Shown: positions 55,027 to 63,791, numbered from the stretch's first letter. The stretch is 64,000 nt of DNA from Litoreibacter halocynthiae (GCF_004365635.1 NZ_SOBH01000001.1:744001-808000); one strand, 5' to 3'. Numbers and translations are program-made. Notes: generated by a model from the sequence alone, not told the origin.

Positions 55027-56247
55027 CTAGAAAAACGCCTGAAGCCCTGTGACTGCGCGGCCCAGAATCAGCGCGTGGACATCATGCGTGCCCTCGTAGG
55101 TGTTCACCGTTTCAAGATTCAGCATATGGCGCATGATCTGGTAATCTTCCTGAATGCCGTTGCCACCATGCATGTCCCGCGACATCCGTGCCATATCCAG
55201 CGCCTTGCCACAGTTGTTGCGTTTGACCAGGGAGATCATCTCGGGTGCAGCGCGGCCTTCGTCCATCAAGCGACCCACGCGCAAAGAGGCTTGCAGCCCC
55301 AGCGAAATCTCGGTCAACATATCCGCCAGCTTCTTTTGATAGAGCTGCGTTTGCGCCAGCGGTTTATTGAACTGCTTGCGATCGAGACCGTATTGACGCG
55401 CGGCGTGCATGCAGAACTCGGCGGCGCCAAGGACACCCCAAGAAATGCCATAGCGCGCACGGTTCAAACACCCGAACGGACCTTTCAGCCCCTCGACATT
55501 CGGCAGCAGCGCGTCTTCGCCGACAGCCACATCTTTCATTACGATCTCGCCGGTGGTGGAGGCGCGCAACGACAGCTTGCCGCCAATCTTCGGAGCGGAC
55601 AGCCCGTCCATGCCTTTCTCCAGCACGAAGCCGCGTATCTTGCCACCATGGGCCTCGGATTTGGCCCAGACCACAAACACATCTGCAAAGGGGGAGTTTG
55701 AAATCCACATCTTCGCGCCGTTCAGCACATATCCGGTGTCGGTTTTCTTTGCGACGGTTTTCATCCCCGCGGGGTCGGAGCCCGCGTCGGGTTCAGTCAG
55801 GCCAAAGCAGCCGATCAGATCGCCCGACGCAAGGCCCGGTAAATATTTCTTGCGCTGTTCTTCGGAGCCATAGGCATAAATCGGGTACATCACCAAAGAG
55901 GATTGCACCGACATCATCGAGCGATACCCCGAATCCACCCGCTCGATCTCGCGGGCCACCAGCCCATAGGTCACATAGGACGCGCCCAAGCCGCCGTATT
56001 GCTCTGGCACTGTCAGGCCCAACAATCCCGCAGCCCCCATGGCTTTGAACATTCCGGGATCAACGGTCTCATCGCGGTAGGCGGCTATCACCTTCGGGGC
56101 CAGTTCGGTGTCAGCGAAACTACGGGCCGCGTCGCGCAACATGCGCTCGTCCTCGGTCAATTGGTCCTCAAGGCGGAACGGGTCTTCCCAGTCGAAACGC
56201 GCCATGTCGGGGGCGTCTTTTGCGGAAATTTGGGTGGTGACGTTCAT
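55027..56247 (-). CDS. gcdH: Glutaryl-CoA dehydrogenase
   Basis: The 406-residue flavoprotein of the acyl-CoA dehydrogenase family oxidises and decarboxylates glutaryl-CoA to crotonyl-CoA in lysine/tryptophan breakdown. Features are [16 protein letters not shown] (FAD binding), [35 protein letters not shown] and the catalytic glutamate in [18 protein letters not shown]; these are typical of GcdH and not of general acyl-CoA dehydrogenases. Monocistronic with its own terminator, divergent from the moxR-type gene. Confidence 0.93.
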   Translation of the reverse strand: MNVTTQISAKDAPDMARFDWEDPFRLEDQLTEDERMLRDAARSFADTELAPKVIAAYRDETVDPGMFKAMGAAGLLGLTVPEQYGGLGASYVTYGLVAREIERVDSGYRSMMSVQSSLVMYPIYAYGSEEQRKKYLPGLASGDLIGCFGLTEPDAGSDPAGMKTVAKKTDTGYVLNGAKMWISNSPFADVFVVWAKSEAHGGKIRGFVLEKGMDGLSAPKIGGKLSLRASTTGEIVMKDVAVGEDALLPNVEGLKGPFGCLNRARYGISWGVLGAAEFCMHAARQYGLDRKQFNKPLAQTQLYQKKLADMLTEISLGLQASLRVGRLMDEGRAAPEMISLVKRNNCGKALDMARMSRDMHGGNGIQEDYQIMRHMLNLETVNTYEGTHDVHALILGRAVTGLQAFF

Positions 56248-56357
56248 GGGGCAACTCCAAATGCAGCGTTTGCCTTAGACTATAGTCGCGCTTGGTGGGG
56301 GGCAATGCTTGACGGCGGTGATCCTAGATGCAGCTATGTCGCAGGAAGGAGCCCCGC

Positions 56358-57263
56358 ATGATCCAAATACCCCAGTCCATCGACGAGACGATCGAACTGT
56401 TGGCAAAGCAGGACTATATTTGCGGCAGGGCCTTGGCCACGGTGGTGTTCCTTTCGCTCAAATTGGGGCGCCCGATGTTTCTGGAAGGCGAGGCGGGGAC
56501 GGGCAAGACCGAGATTGCCAAAGCCATCGCCGCCGCGTTGGGGCGTCGTCTGATCCGGCTGCAATGCTACGAGGGGCTTGATGCGTCCTCGGCCGTCTAC
56601 GAATGGAATTTCCCCGCGCAAATGGTCGCCATCCGCACGGCGGAGGCGACAGGCGCCACGGACCGCGATGCCTTGCAGACAGAGCTATTCTCTGACGACT
56701 ACCTAACCGCACGCCCGCTTCTGGAGGCGTTGCAGCCACAAGAAGGTGGCCCGCCGGTTCTGCTCATTGACGAGCTGGACCGCACGGACGCCCCGTTTGA
56801 GGCATTCCTGATGGAGGCCTTGTCGGATTTCCAAGTCACCATCCCGGAGCTGGGCACCATCAAAGCCGCAGAGCCCCCGATCGTCATCCTGACCTCGAAC
56901 CGCACCCGCGAAGTCCACGACGCTCTCAAGCGCCGCTGCTTGTATCATTGGGTGGACTATCCCGATTTCGATCGCGAAATGGCGATCCTCTATGCCCGCG
57001 CGCCCGAAGCCCAAGAGGCCCTGAGCCGCGAGATAGTCGGCTTCGTGCAACGCCTGCGCAAGGAGGACCTGTTCAAATCCCCCGGTGTGGCGGAAACCAT
57101 CGACTGGGCCAAATGCCTGCTGGCGCTGGATGTCATCGCCATGAGTCCCGAAGTCATCGCCGACACCCTTGGCGCAATTTTGAAATACCAGGACGACATC
57201 CAGAAAATACAGGGCGCCGAGGCCAAGCGCATCCTGGAAGACCTGCGCGAAGAACTGGCATGA
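56358..57263 (+). CDS. MoxR-family AAA+ ATPase (CoxD type)
   Basis: The 301-residue ATPase has Walker A LEGEAGTGKTEIAKA, Walker B VLLIDELDRTDAPFEAFLME, and sensor region VILTSNRTREVHDALKRRC. MoxR ATPases with a VWA partner help mature enzymes; the CoxD member works with CoxE to build the Mo-Cu site of CO dehydrogenase. Here it precedes the VWA/CoxE gene and XdhC, which supports that class. AAGGAG precedes the ATG at 56358. Separated from the next gene by 71 bases holding the repeat. Confidence 0.88.
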   Translation: MIQIPQSIDETIELLAKQDYICGRALATVVFLSLKLGRPMFLEGEAGTGKTEIAKAIAAALGRRLIRLQCYEGLDASSAVYEWNFPAQMVAIRTAEATGATDRDALQTELFSDDYLTARPLLEALQPQEGGPPVLLIDELDRTDAPFEAFLMEALSDFQVTIPELGTIKAAEPPIVILTSNRTREVHDALKRRCLYHWVDYPDFDREMAILYARAPEAQEALSREIVGFVQRLRKEDLFKSPGVAETIDWAKCLLALDVIAMSPEVIADTLGAILKYQDDIQKIQGAEAKRILEDLREELA

Positions 57264-57277
57264 AACGGCACTTCCCT

Positions 57278-57298
57278 ATCATTGCTTCAAAAATACCT
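57278..57298 (+). repeat. Dispersed intergenic repeat, copy 3
   Basis: The reverse complement of copies 1 and 2: ATCATTGCTTCAAAAATACC plus T, fourteen bases beyond the MoxR stop, so the orientation relative to the upstream gene is the same. Confidence 0.85.
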
Positions 57299-57305
57299 AA
57301 GGGGT

Positions 57306-57323
57306 TTGGGGGCTGGCCCCCAA
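57306..57323 (+). other. Hairpin between the MoxR and VWA genes
   Basis: TTGGGGGC and GCCCCCAA form an 8-base stem directly after repeat copy 3 and 12 bases before the VWA start codon; it could weaken readthrough or occlude ribosome binding. Confidence 0.6.
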
Positions 57324-57334
57324 TGCGCAACTGA

Positions 57335-58585
57335 ATGTCTGCCTATCCGCCCCTTGATATCCCCGCCGACGGCAAACTCGCTGATAACATCACATGGTTC
57401 GCGCGCGCGCTGCGTGCGGCGGGGATTCCTGTCGGCTCCGGGCGCGTGATAGACGCCATCCGCGCGGTCGAGGCTGTCGGTTTTTCCCGCAAGCCTGATT
57501 TCTTCTACGTCTTGCAAGCGTGCTTCGTGTCGCGTCCCGAACATCGCACGATTTTCGCTCAGGTCTTTCGCTTGTTTTGGCGGGACCCGCGATATCTGGA
57601 GCACATGATCGCCGCCCTCAGCCCGATGATCCGCGGCGTCCAAGAGGAGCACAAAGCCAAGCCTGCTGAAAAACGTGCCGCCGAAGCCTTACTGGAAGGT
57701 GTCACACGGGAGATCCCGCGCGACGAAGAAGAGGGCGAGGAGACGGAGATCGAGATCGACGCGTCGCGCACCATGTCGGGCGAGGAACGGCTGCGCAGTC
57801 TCGACTTCGAGCTGATGAGCAATGCCGAAATGGCCGCCGCCAAACGCATGCTCGCGAAGCTGACGCTTCCGGTGATACCACTCGTCTCGCGGCGTACCAG
57901 ATTGACCCGGAATGGCCATCTGATCGACGGACCTGCGACGCTGCGAGCGGCGATGCGACAAGGGGGGGACATGCAAGACTTCGCCTTGAAGGCGCGGCGC
58001 ACGCGGTGGCCGAACCTCGTGACGCTGTGCGATATTTCGGGCTCCATGTCGCAATATTCCCGTGCGGTGCTGCACTTCCTGCATGCCGTCAGCAACGAAA
58101 AGGGCGCGGGCTGGGCCAAGGTCCATGCCTTCACCTTTGGCACGCAACTCACCAACATCACCCGCCATCTGGCCACGCGGGATGTCGATGCGGCGCTGGC
58201 CGCAGCGGGTGCGCAAGCGCAGGATTGGGAGGGTGGCACCAAGATCGGCACCTGTCTGCACCAGTTCAATCGCGACTGGTCGCGCAGGGTCATGGGCAAT
58301 GGGGCGGTTGTGTTGCTGATCACCGATGGCTTGGACCGCGATGATCCCGATGCGCTTGCCCACGAGATGCGCCGCCTGCATCTGAGCGCCAGAAAGGTAA
58401 TCTGGCTGAACCCGCTTTTGCGGTGGGAGGAGTTCGCCCCGAAGGCCCGGGGCATTAAAGCCATGCTGCCCCATGTCGACAGCTTTCGCGCCGGCCACAA
58501 TATCGCGGCGCTGGAGGCCTTGGCCGAGGCCATTTCACGTCCCGATGATGTGGGCGAAAAGGCGCGCCTGATGGCGCTGCTTTAG
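57335..58585 (+). CDS. VWA-domain protein of the CoxE family
   Basis: The 416-residue protein has a helical N-terminal part and a C-terminal von Willebrand A domain with the metal-site motif LCDISGSMSQYS (DxSxS) near residue 231 and HAFTFGTQLTNITRHL after it. CoxE proteins pair with CoxD in maturation of CO dehydrogenase-like molybdenum hydroxylases. No enzyme subunits of that kind are in the window. The ATG sits directly after a hairpin with no strong ribosome site. Confidence 0.88.
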   Translation: MSAYPPLDIPADGKLADNITWFARALRAAGIPVGSGRVIDAIRAVEAVGFSRKPDFFYVLQACFVSRPEHRTIFAQVFRLFWRDPRYLEHMIAALSPMIRGVQEEHKAKPAEKRAAEALLEGVTREIPRDEEEGEETEIEIDASRTMSGEERLRSLDFELMSNAEMAAAKRMLAKLTLPVIPLVSRRTRLTRNGHLIDGPATLRAAMRQGGDMQDFALKARRTRWPNLVTLCDISGSMSQYSRAVLHFLHAVSNEKGAGWAKVHAFTFGTQLTNITRHLATRDVDAALAAAGAQAQDWEGGTKIGTCLHQFNRDWSRRVMGNGAVVLLITDGLDRDDPDALAHEMRRLHLSARKVIWLNPLLRWEEFAPKARGIKAMLPHVDSFRAGHNIAALEALAEAISRPDDVGEKARLMALL

Positions 58586-58653
58586 CGCAAGGAGCGGGTC
58601 GATTGGAAAGATCAGCAAGGTCAAACTCAAGCGCAGCAACAATGGAGACCATC

Positions 58654-59118
58654 ATGCGCTATACATCTTATGACCAGATTTTCGTCGACGCAGTGCGGGC
58701 AGGCGGCCCCGACGCCAATGGCCAAGCGGCGGAACGTGTCGTCAGCGACGGGCAAGGAAAACCCTGCCGATGCTGCCTTGATCAGGTGCCGGAGGGCGCG
58801 ATCATGTTGATCCTTGCCGCGCGGCCCTTTCCAGAACCCCAGCCCTACGCAGAGTTGGGTCCGATCTTTCTTTGCGCAGAGGCTTGCACACCCTATCAAG
58901 GCGCAGAAGCCCCGCCGATCATGAGCACATCGCCGGACTACCTGCTCAAAGCCTATTCGCAAGACAGCCGAATTATTTACGGAACAGGCCAGATAACGCC
59001 CGCCGCGCAGGTGGAGCCCTACGCCTCCACGCTTTTCGAACGCGCCGATGTGGCTTACGTTGATGTGCGATCCAGCCGGAACAATTGCTTTTTGACAAGG
59101 ATATATCGTGACGACTGA
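58654..59118 (+). CDS. DUF1203 protein
   Basis: The 154-residue protein has the DUF1203 features: GKPCRCCLDQVPEGAIMLIL, ARPFPEPQPYAELGPIFLCA, EACTPYQG and DVAYVDVRSSRNNCFLTRIY. Conserved cysteines in CRCC and CAEAC could bind metal. The function of the family is not known. It overlaps xdhC by 11 bases, so in this genome it is translationally linked to the molybdo-enzyme maturation cluster. The ATG at 58654 has a GGAG site; an upstream ATG at 58603 is possible. Confidence 0.85.
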   Translation: MRYTSYDQIFVDAVRAGGPDANGQAAERVVSDGQGKPCRCCLDQVPEGAIMLILAARPFPEPQPYAELGPIFLCAEACTPYQGAEAPPIMSTSPDYLLKAYSQDSRIIYGTGQITPAAQVEPYASTLFERADVAYVDVRSSRNNCFLTRIYRDD

Positions 59119-60073
59119 CCTCAACGACATACCCGCCATAGCATTGAAATGGCATCGGGCCGGCACCGGCGCGGCTTTGGCAACGGTGGTCGAGACATGG
59201 GGCTCGGCCCCGCGCCCTGTGGGCTCGCAGCTGGCGATCTCGGGGCAGGGCGATATCATGGGGTCGGTCTCGGGCGGCTGCGTTGAAGGGGCCGTCGTGG
59301 TTGAAGCGATGGACGCCTTGGACGACGGCACGCCGCGATTGCTGGAATACGGTGTTTCTGACGACGAGGCCTTCGCCGTGGGCTTGGCCTGTGGCGGCAC
59401 CATCCGCGTGTTGGTCGAGCCTGTCGGGGCGGCGATCCCCGAGGACTTGTTGGCCAAGTTGGTGGAGGCCCGCGCGGCGTCCAGGCCGGTTGCCTACACC
59501 GTTGACACTGAAAGCTGGGCGCGCGGCTTGGCTGCTCCGGACGCTTTCCCCGAACGCTTCAGGTCGGATAAATCCGGCTTTGAGGGAAGTCTGTTTGTGG
59601 CGGTGCACAATCCACCTTTGCGTATGGCGGTGATCGGTGGCGTGCACATCGCGCAAAGCCTGCTCCCGATGGCACGCACTGCTGGGTTTGCGCCTGTGTT
59701 AATAGACCCGCGTGAAGCTTTCGCCAGTGCGGACCGTTTCCCCCAGACGGCGTTGCGTCATGACTGGCCGGATGCCGCCTTGGCGGAGTTCGGCATCGAC
59801 ACCCGTACAGCCATCGTGACCTTGACCCATGACCCGAAACTCGACGATCCCGCGATCCAAGCGGCGTTAGGGTCGGACTGCTTCTATCTCGGGTGTCTCG
59901 GTTCGACCCGCACTCATGCCAAGCGCGTGGCACGGCTGACCGATGCTGGCTTTACCACAGCACAGATCGCGCGCATCCATGCGCCGGTCGGTCTGGATAT
60001 CGGAGCGAAATCTCCGGCGGAGATCGCGGTCAGCATCATGGCGCAGATCATCCAGACCCTGCGGCAATCGTGA
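59108..60073 (+). CDS. XdhC/CoxI-family molybdenum cofactor insertion protein
   Basis: XdhC proteins bind molybdopterin cofactor, help sulfurate it and insert it into xanthine dehydrogenase-type enzymes. The 321-residue product has GSVSGGCVEGAVVVEAM near residue 55, GLACGGTIRVLVEP and a C-terminal Rossmann part with LGCLGSTRTHAKRVARL and HAPVGLDIGAKSPAEIAVSI. The start is GTG at 59108 inside the DUF1203 gene. The stop overlaps the next ATG by one base. Confidence 0.9.
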   Translation: MTTDLNDIPAIALKWHRAGTGAALATVVETWGSAPRPVGSQLAISGQGDIMGSVSGGCVEGAVVVEAMDALDDGTPRLLEYGVSDDEAFAVGLACGGTIRVLVEPVGAAIPEDLLAKLVEARAASRPVAYTVDTESWARGLAAPDAFPERFRSDKSGFEGSLFVAVHNPPLRMAVIGGVHIAQSLLPMARTAGFAPVLIDPREAFASADRFPQTALRHDWPDAALAEFGIDTRTAIVTLTHDPKLDDPAIQAALGSDCFYLGCLGSTRTHAKRVARLTDAGFTTAQIARIHAPVGLDIGAKSPAEIAVSIMAQIIQTLRQS

Positions 60074-61071
60074 TGGAGTTCGGACCGGTCCCCACATCCT
60101 CCGCCCTTGGTGCGATCCTTGCCCATTCGGTACAGGCCAAGGGGCAGCGTTTGCGCAAAGGGTTGGTGTTGGAGCAGTCCCATCTTGATACGCTCGTCGA
60201 AGCTGGAAAAACGGAAGTGACCGTTGCCCGGTTGGCGGCGGATGATGTGCACGAAGACGAAGCGGCTTTGGCGCTGGCGCAGGCATTGGTGCCGGACGAG
60301 GGTGCTGCCTACCTGCGATTGGGCGCGGTCGGAACGGGGCGTTGCAACATCTTTGCGACAGCGCCGGGCGTGGTTCAGATTGATGCGGACGCAATCAACG
60401 CGCTGAACGCAATCCATCCGATGATCACAGTCGCCACGGTGCCGCAGATGCACCGGATGGAGCAGGGCAGCATGGTCGCGACCGTGAAGATTATTTCTTA
60501 TGCTGTACCCAAAGATGCTGTGGCGCGGACGCGGGAAGTCGGCAAGGCTGCGCTACGGGTGGCAGTGGCCAGTGCAGCGCGGGTCAGCTTTATCGAGACG
60601 ACGCTCGCCAGTCCGGTGTCGCCCAAAGGGGCCAAGGCGATCCGCGACAGGGTGGAAGCCCTCGGCTCCCGAATGGATGAGCCGGTGCGATGCACCCATG
60701 ACATCTCGGCGCTGTCAGACGCGCTGCGGCGGGCGACAGGGGATATGGTGTTGATCCTGACCGCCTCTGCCACGTCCGACTTGCGGGACATCGCGCCAGA
60801 GGCGGTGCGGATGGCAGGGGGGGAGGTGGCGCATTTCGGGATGCCCGTAGACCCCGGCAATCTGTTGTTCCTTGGCGAGCTGGGGGGCAAGCCTGTGATC
60901 GGCCTGCCCGGATGTGCCCGATCACCGGCGTTAAACGGTGCCGATTGGGTGTTGGAGCGTTTGATTTGCGGCATCCCCGTGTCGGCTAAAGACATTATGG
61001 GGATGGGGGTCGGAGGCCTGTTGAAGGAAATCCCCTCGCGGCCACAGCCACGGAACCCCAAACGCAGCTGA
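60073..61071 (+). CDS. Molybdopterin-binding domain protein
   Basis: The 332-residue protein begins MEFGPVPTSSALGAILAHSV, as in the molybdopterin-binding half of proteins linked to XdhC, and the C-terminal part has ILTASATSDLRDIAPEAVRM and KPVIGLPGCARSPALNGADW, the MoaB/MogA-like fold. Many relatives carry an additional MobA-like nucleotidyltransferase domain of about 200 residues; it is missing here. It probably handles cofactor for the enzyme served by the MoxR/CoxE/XdhC set. Ends at a strong terminator. Confidence 0.82.
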   Translation: MEFGPVPTSSALGAILAHSVQAKGQRLRKGLVLEQSHLDTLVEAGKTEVTVARLAADDVHEDEAALALAQALVPDEGAAYLRLGAVGTGRCNIFATAPGVVQIDADAINALNAIHPMITVATVPQMHRMEQGSMVATVKIISYAVPKDAVARTREVGKAALRVAVASAARVSFIETTLASPVSPKGAKAIRDRVEALGSRMDEPVRCTHDISALSDALRRATGDMVLILTASATSDLRDIAPEAVRMAGGEVAHFGMPVDPGNLLFLGELGGKPVIGLPGCARSPALNGADWVLERLICGIPVSAKDIMGMGVGGLLKEIPSRPQPRNPKRS

Positions 61072-61076
61072 CAAAG

Positions 61077-61114
61077 AAAAAGCCCCGATCGTCGTTCGCG
61101 CATCGGGGCTTTTT
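61077..61114. terminator. Bidirectional terminator between the molybdopterin gene and infC
   Basis: AAAAAGCCCCGAT and ATCGGGGCTTTTT form a 13-base stem with a 12-base loop; both strands end in T-runs. Confidence 0.92.
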
Positions 61115-61137
61115 AAATTCGGAAAGACGGGGCGGTG

Positions 61138-61683
61138 TTACGTCTTCAGCGGGCCGATTAGCATGATCATCTGGCGGCCTTCCATCTTGGGGAAGTTCTC
61201 GACCTTGCCGTGGCCTTCGATGTCGTCAGCGACACGTTCCAGCAACTCACGGCCAAGATTAAGATGGGCCATTTCGCGACCGCGGAAGCGCAGGGTGACT
61301 TTCACCTTGTCGCCGTTCTCTAGGAACTTGAACACGTTGCGCATTTTCACGTCGTAATCATTGGTGTCAGTGTTCGGACGGAACTTGACCTCTTTGATCT
61401 CGATGATCTTTTGCTTCTTGCGGGCCTCGGCCTCTTTTTTCTGGGTTTCGTACTTATACTTGCCGAAATCCATGATCTTGCAAACAGGCGGGCTGGCGTT
61501 TGGCGAAATCTCGACGAGGTCAAGCCCGACTTCTTCTGCCATGGCCATTGCTCGGGCGGGCGTGACTACGCCCACGTTTTCGCCTTCTGCGCCAATAAGG
61601 CGAATTTCATCAGAGCGGATGCGGTCGTTGACGCGCGGTCCGGTTTCACGCACGGGTGGCGCATTGTGTGGTCTGCGGGCTAT
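61138..61683 (-). CDS. infC: Translation initiation factor IF-3, apparent ATA start
   Basis: IF-3 is recognised from [56 protein letters not shown] and [17 protein letters not shown]. The first ATG/GTG in frame is GTG 61653, but ten further codons upstream ([10 protein letters not shown]) continue the usual family N-terminus [10 protein letters not shown], beginning at ATA 61683, with AAGAAGGA nine bases before it. IF-3 genes are known for rare start codons (AUU in E. coli) that let the factor repress its own synthesis. I therefore set the start at ATA, giving 181 residues. Confidence 0.9.
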   Translation of the reverse strand: MARRPHNAPPVRETGPRVNDRIRSDEIRLIGAEGENVGVVTPARAMAMAEEVGLDLVEISPNASPPVCKIMDFGKYKYETQKKEAEARKKQKIIEIKEVKFRPNTDTNDYDVKMRNVFKFLENGDKVKVTLRFRGREMAHLNLGRELLERVADDIEGHGKVENFPKMEGRQMIMLIGPLKT

Positions 61684-61692
61684 GGCCTGAAG

Positions 61693-61700
61693 TCCTTCTT
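61693..61700 (-). promoter_or_regulatory. Ribosome binding site of infC
   Basis: AAGAAGGA on the minus strand ends nine bases before ATA 61683 and supports that start; the GTG at 61653 has no comparable site. Confidence 0.75.
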
Positions 61701-61790
61701 TGGTTTCAATTGTTTCGAAACATCAAAATAGAGGGGCGCGGCCCGTCCTACAAGTCGGTTTTCCGCCCATTTGGGGCAGACGGGGAAAAA

Positions 61791-61832
61791 CTATGGCGAA
61801 ATCCCGTTGTAAACGGCATTCCTATGCCATAG
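61791..61832 (+). other. Nested stem-loop in the leader of the repeat-protein gene
   Basis: Outer arms CTATGGC (61791-61797) and GCCATAG (61826-61832) enclose an inner hairpin CCGTT/AACGG (61804-61816). It lies 54-95 bases upstream of the gene and could be an mRNA leader structure. Confidence 0.4.
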
Positions 61833-61885
61833 CTCGTCGCTGCAGGCGGGGGAAACCCTGCGAAACCAAAGGGACTATTAGAATT

Positions 61886-62830
61886 ATGCAACGTGGAATT
61901 ATCATCATCGTCGTGCTCGCACTGATTGGTGTGGGCGGTTATGTTTGGATGAACAAAGATGGCGACGCCATGGACGCTGTAAAAGAAGCGACCGGCGACG
62001 CAACGTCCGCAGTTGAAGGGGCCGTCGATGCGACCACCGAAGCTGCGTCCGATGCTGCTGAGGCCACAACCGAAGCTGTGACCGAAACCGTTGAAGGTGC
62101 AACAGAAGCTGCTGCTGATGCTGCGGACGCCGTAGAGGGTGCCGTTGAAGGCGCGGTCGAGGGGGCAACAGAAGCTGCCTCTGATGCTGTAAACGCCGTT
62201 GAAGGTGCAGCTGAGGAAGCCGCCGACGCTGCATCCGACGCTGTTGATGCTGCGACCGAGACTGCTGGCGAAGCAGTCGACGCTGCAACGGACGCTGCCA
62301 GCGATGCTGCCAACGTTGTGACAGACACCGCTTCAGACGCAACCGAAGCCGCGGCTGACGCAGCCGCCGATGCGACAACTGCGGCATCTGACGCTGTCGA
62401 AGCAACAACAGAAGCCGCGACCGATGCTGCGAACTCTGCTGGAGAAGCAGCGACCGAGGCAACCGAAGCTGCAACTGATGCTGCGAACGCTGTAGCTGAC
62501 ACGGCCAACGACGCTGCGACCGCCACAACGGAAGCTGCAACCGACGCTGCGAACGCTACTACTGACACGGCAACTGATGCTGCGACCGCAACAACAGAAG
62601 CTGCGGACGCTGCAACCGACGCAGGTACAGACGCGGGTTCGATGGCTGGTATGTCCGAGCTGCTGACAGTTGATGGCTTTAACTACGACAAAGTTGTCGA
62701 AATGGTCGACAACTCCGAGCTTGGCGCCGTTGCGAAAACAACCCTGAAAACAGGTTTGAACAAAGCCAAGGACAACCCAGAGATGTTGTCTACCGTCTTG
62801 GACCAAGTCAAAGCTGCAATGGGCATGTAA
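61886..62830 (+). CDS. Membrane-anchored LEA-like protein with 11-residue Ala/Thr-rich repeats
   Basis: The 314-residue protein has one N-terminal membrane segment (residues 3-21), a repetitive region to about residue 250 made almost only of A, T, D, E, V and N, and a C-terminal domain (about 255-314: MSELLTVDGFNYDKVVEMVD onwards). The repeats have an 11-residue period (EAATDAANAVA, DTANDAATATT, EAATDAANATT, DTATDAATATT), the amphipathic pattern of group 3 LEA proteins, which protect membranes and proteins during drying or osmotic stress. A periplasmic spacer or stress role is inferred. Codon use is simpler and less GC-rich than its neighbours. Confidence 0.7.
   Translation: MQRGIIIIVVLALIGVGGYVWMNKDGDAMDAVKEATGDATSAVEGAVDATTEAASDAAEATTEAVTETVEGATEAAADAADAVEGAVEGAVEGATEAASDAVNAVEGAAEEAADAASDAVDAATETAGEAVDAATDAASDAANVVTDTASDATEAAADAAADATTAASDAVEATTEAATDAANSAGEAATEATEAATDAANAVADTANDAATATTEAATDAANATTDTATDAATATTEAADAATDAGTDAGSMAGMSELLTVDGFNYDKVVEMVDNSELGAVAKTTLKTGLNKAKDNPEMLSTVLDQVKAAMGM
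62465..62596 (+). repeat. 66-base tandem duplication within the LEA-like gene
   Basis: Bases 62465-62530 and 62531-62596 encode 22-residue units, EAATDAANAVADTANDAATA plus TT and EAATDAANATTDTATDAATA plus TT, nearly identical at DNA level; a third degenerate unit begins at 62597. Each unit equals two 11-mers. Confidence 0.85.
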
Positions 62831-62884
62831 AGCTCGTTGCGGGGCCTGGACATCTTGAATGATGCCCAGGCATTGCACCAATAG

Positions 62885-62921
62885 AAAACGCCGCGTCGGA
62901 TATATTCCGGCACGGCGTTTT
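62885..62921. terminator. Bidirectional terminator between the LEA-like gene and fpr
   Basis: AAAACGCCG and CGGCGTTTT form a 9-base outer stem around an imperfect inner stem; both ends supply T-runs on opposite strands. Confidence 0.8.
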
Positions 62922-62945
62922 GAATTTCCGAGGTTGTCTTAAGCG

Positions 62946-63791
62946 TTAGCCCACAAAGGCCTTCTCGACCACGTAATGCTTGGGGTCGCTATTGGCACCT
63001 TCTTCCAGTCCGAACCCTTCGAAGATTTCCTTGAGGTCCATATTCAGGCCAATGGATCCACAGACCATCGCGCGGTCCGTTTCTGGGGACATGGGGGGAA
63101 CGCCCAGCTCCTCGAACAGCTCACCCGAGCGTAGCTTGTCGGTAATGCGGCCCATCTTCGGGCTATCTTCGCGTGTGGTCGTCGGGTAATAGACCAGCTT
63201 CTTGAGGTTTTCCTCGCCGATCAATTCACCCAGCAATTCATCCGTGCGGATTTCGTCGATCAACTGGCGGCCATATTCCAACTCTGCCACTTCGCGGCAG
63301 GTATGGGTGATGATGACCTCGTCATAGTCCTCGTAGGTTTGCGGGTCCCGCAACAGGGACGCGAACGGGGCAAAGCCGGTGCCGGTGGCAAAGAACCACA
63401 ACCGTTTGCCCGGAAGCAACGCATCGTGGACCAGTGTGCCAACGGGCTTGGGGCGCAGGATGATCTCGTCACCCACTTTGATATGTTGCAGCTTGGAGGT
63501 CAGCGGGCCGTCCTGCACCTTGATCGAGTAGAACTCCAACTCCTCATCCCAGCTGGGGGAGGCGATGGAATAGGCACGCAGCAGCGGTTTTTGCTTGCCG
63601 GTGTCTGGGTTCGGGTCACCCATCAAGCCGATCATCACGAACTCGCCGGAGCGGAAGCGCAAAGACGCAGGGCGCGTCACGCGAAATGAGAACAGGCGGT
63701 CCGTCCAGTGCTTTACCTCGGTGACGGTTTGCGCGTCAGGCAGGGTGGGGACGGCTTTTACGGGTGCGTTCATAGCTGTAACTTCATTCAT
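62946..63791 (-). CDS. fpr: Ferredoxin/flavodoxin-NADP reductase
   Basis: The 281-residue flavoenzyme has FAD-binding RAYSIASPSWDEELEFYSI near residue 73, NADP-binding FFATGTGFAPFASLLRDP near 134 and the C-terminal MVCGSIGLNMDLKEIFEG; it ends in VEKAFVG, the bacterial subclass I pattern. It moves electrons between NADPH and ferredoxin. In Rhodobacterales it commonly ends a sulfite/sulfate assimilation operon with DUF934, which is what lies upstream here. A hairpin lies just before the start. Confidence 0.93.
   Translation of the reverse strand: MNEVTAMNAPVKAVPTLPDAQTVTEVKHWTDRLFSFRVTRPASLRFRSGEFVMIGLMGDPNPDTGKQKPLLRAYSIASPSWDEELEFYSIKVQDGPLTSKLQHIKVGDEIILRPKPVGTLVHDALLPGKRLWFFATGTGFAPFASLLRDPQTYEDYDEVIITHTCREVAELEYGRQLIDEIRTDELLGELIGEENLKKLVYYPTTTREDSPKMGRITDKLRSGELFEELGVPPMSPETDRAMVCGSIGLNMDLKEIFEGFGLEEGANSDPKHYVVEKAFVG

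Noticed and set aside
61905-62568. Leu/Gln/Arg-rich and Val/Ala/Ser-rich antisense frames
   Set aside because: They mirror the repeated codons of the LEA-like gene and have no independent start signal.
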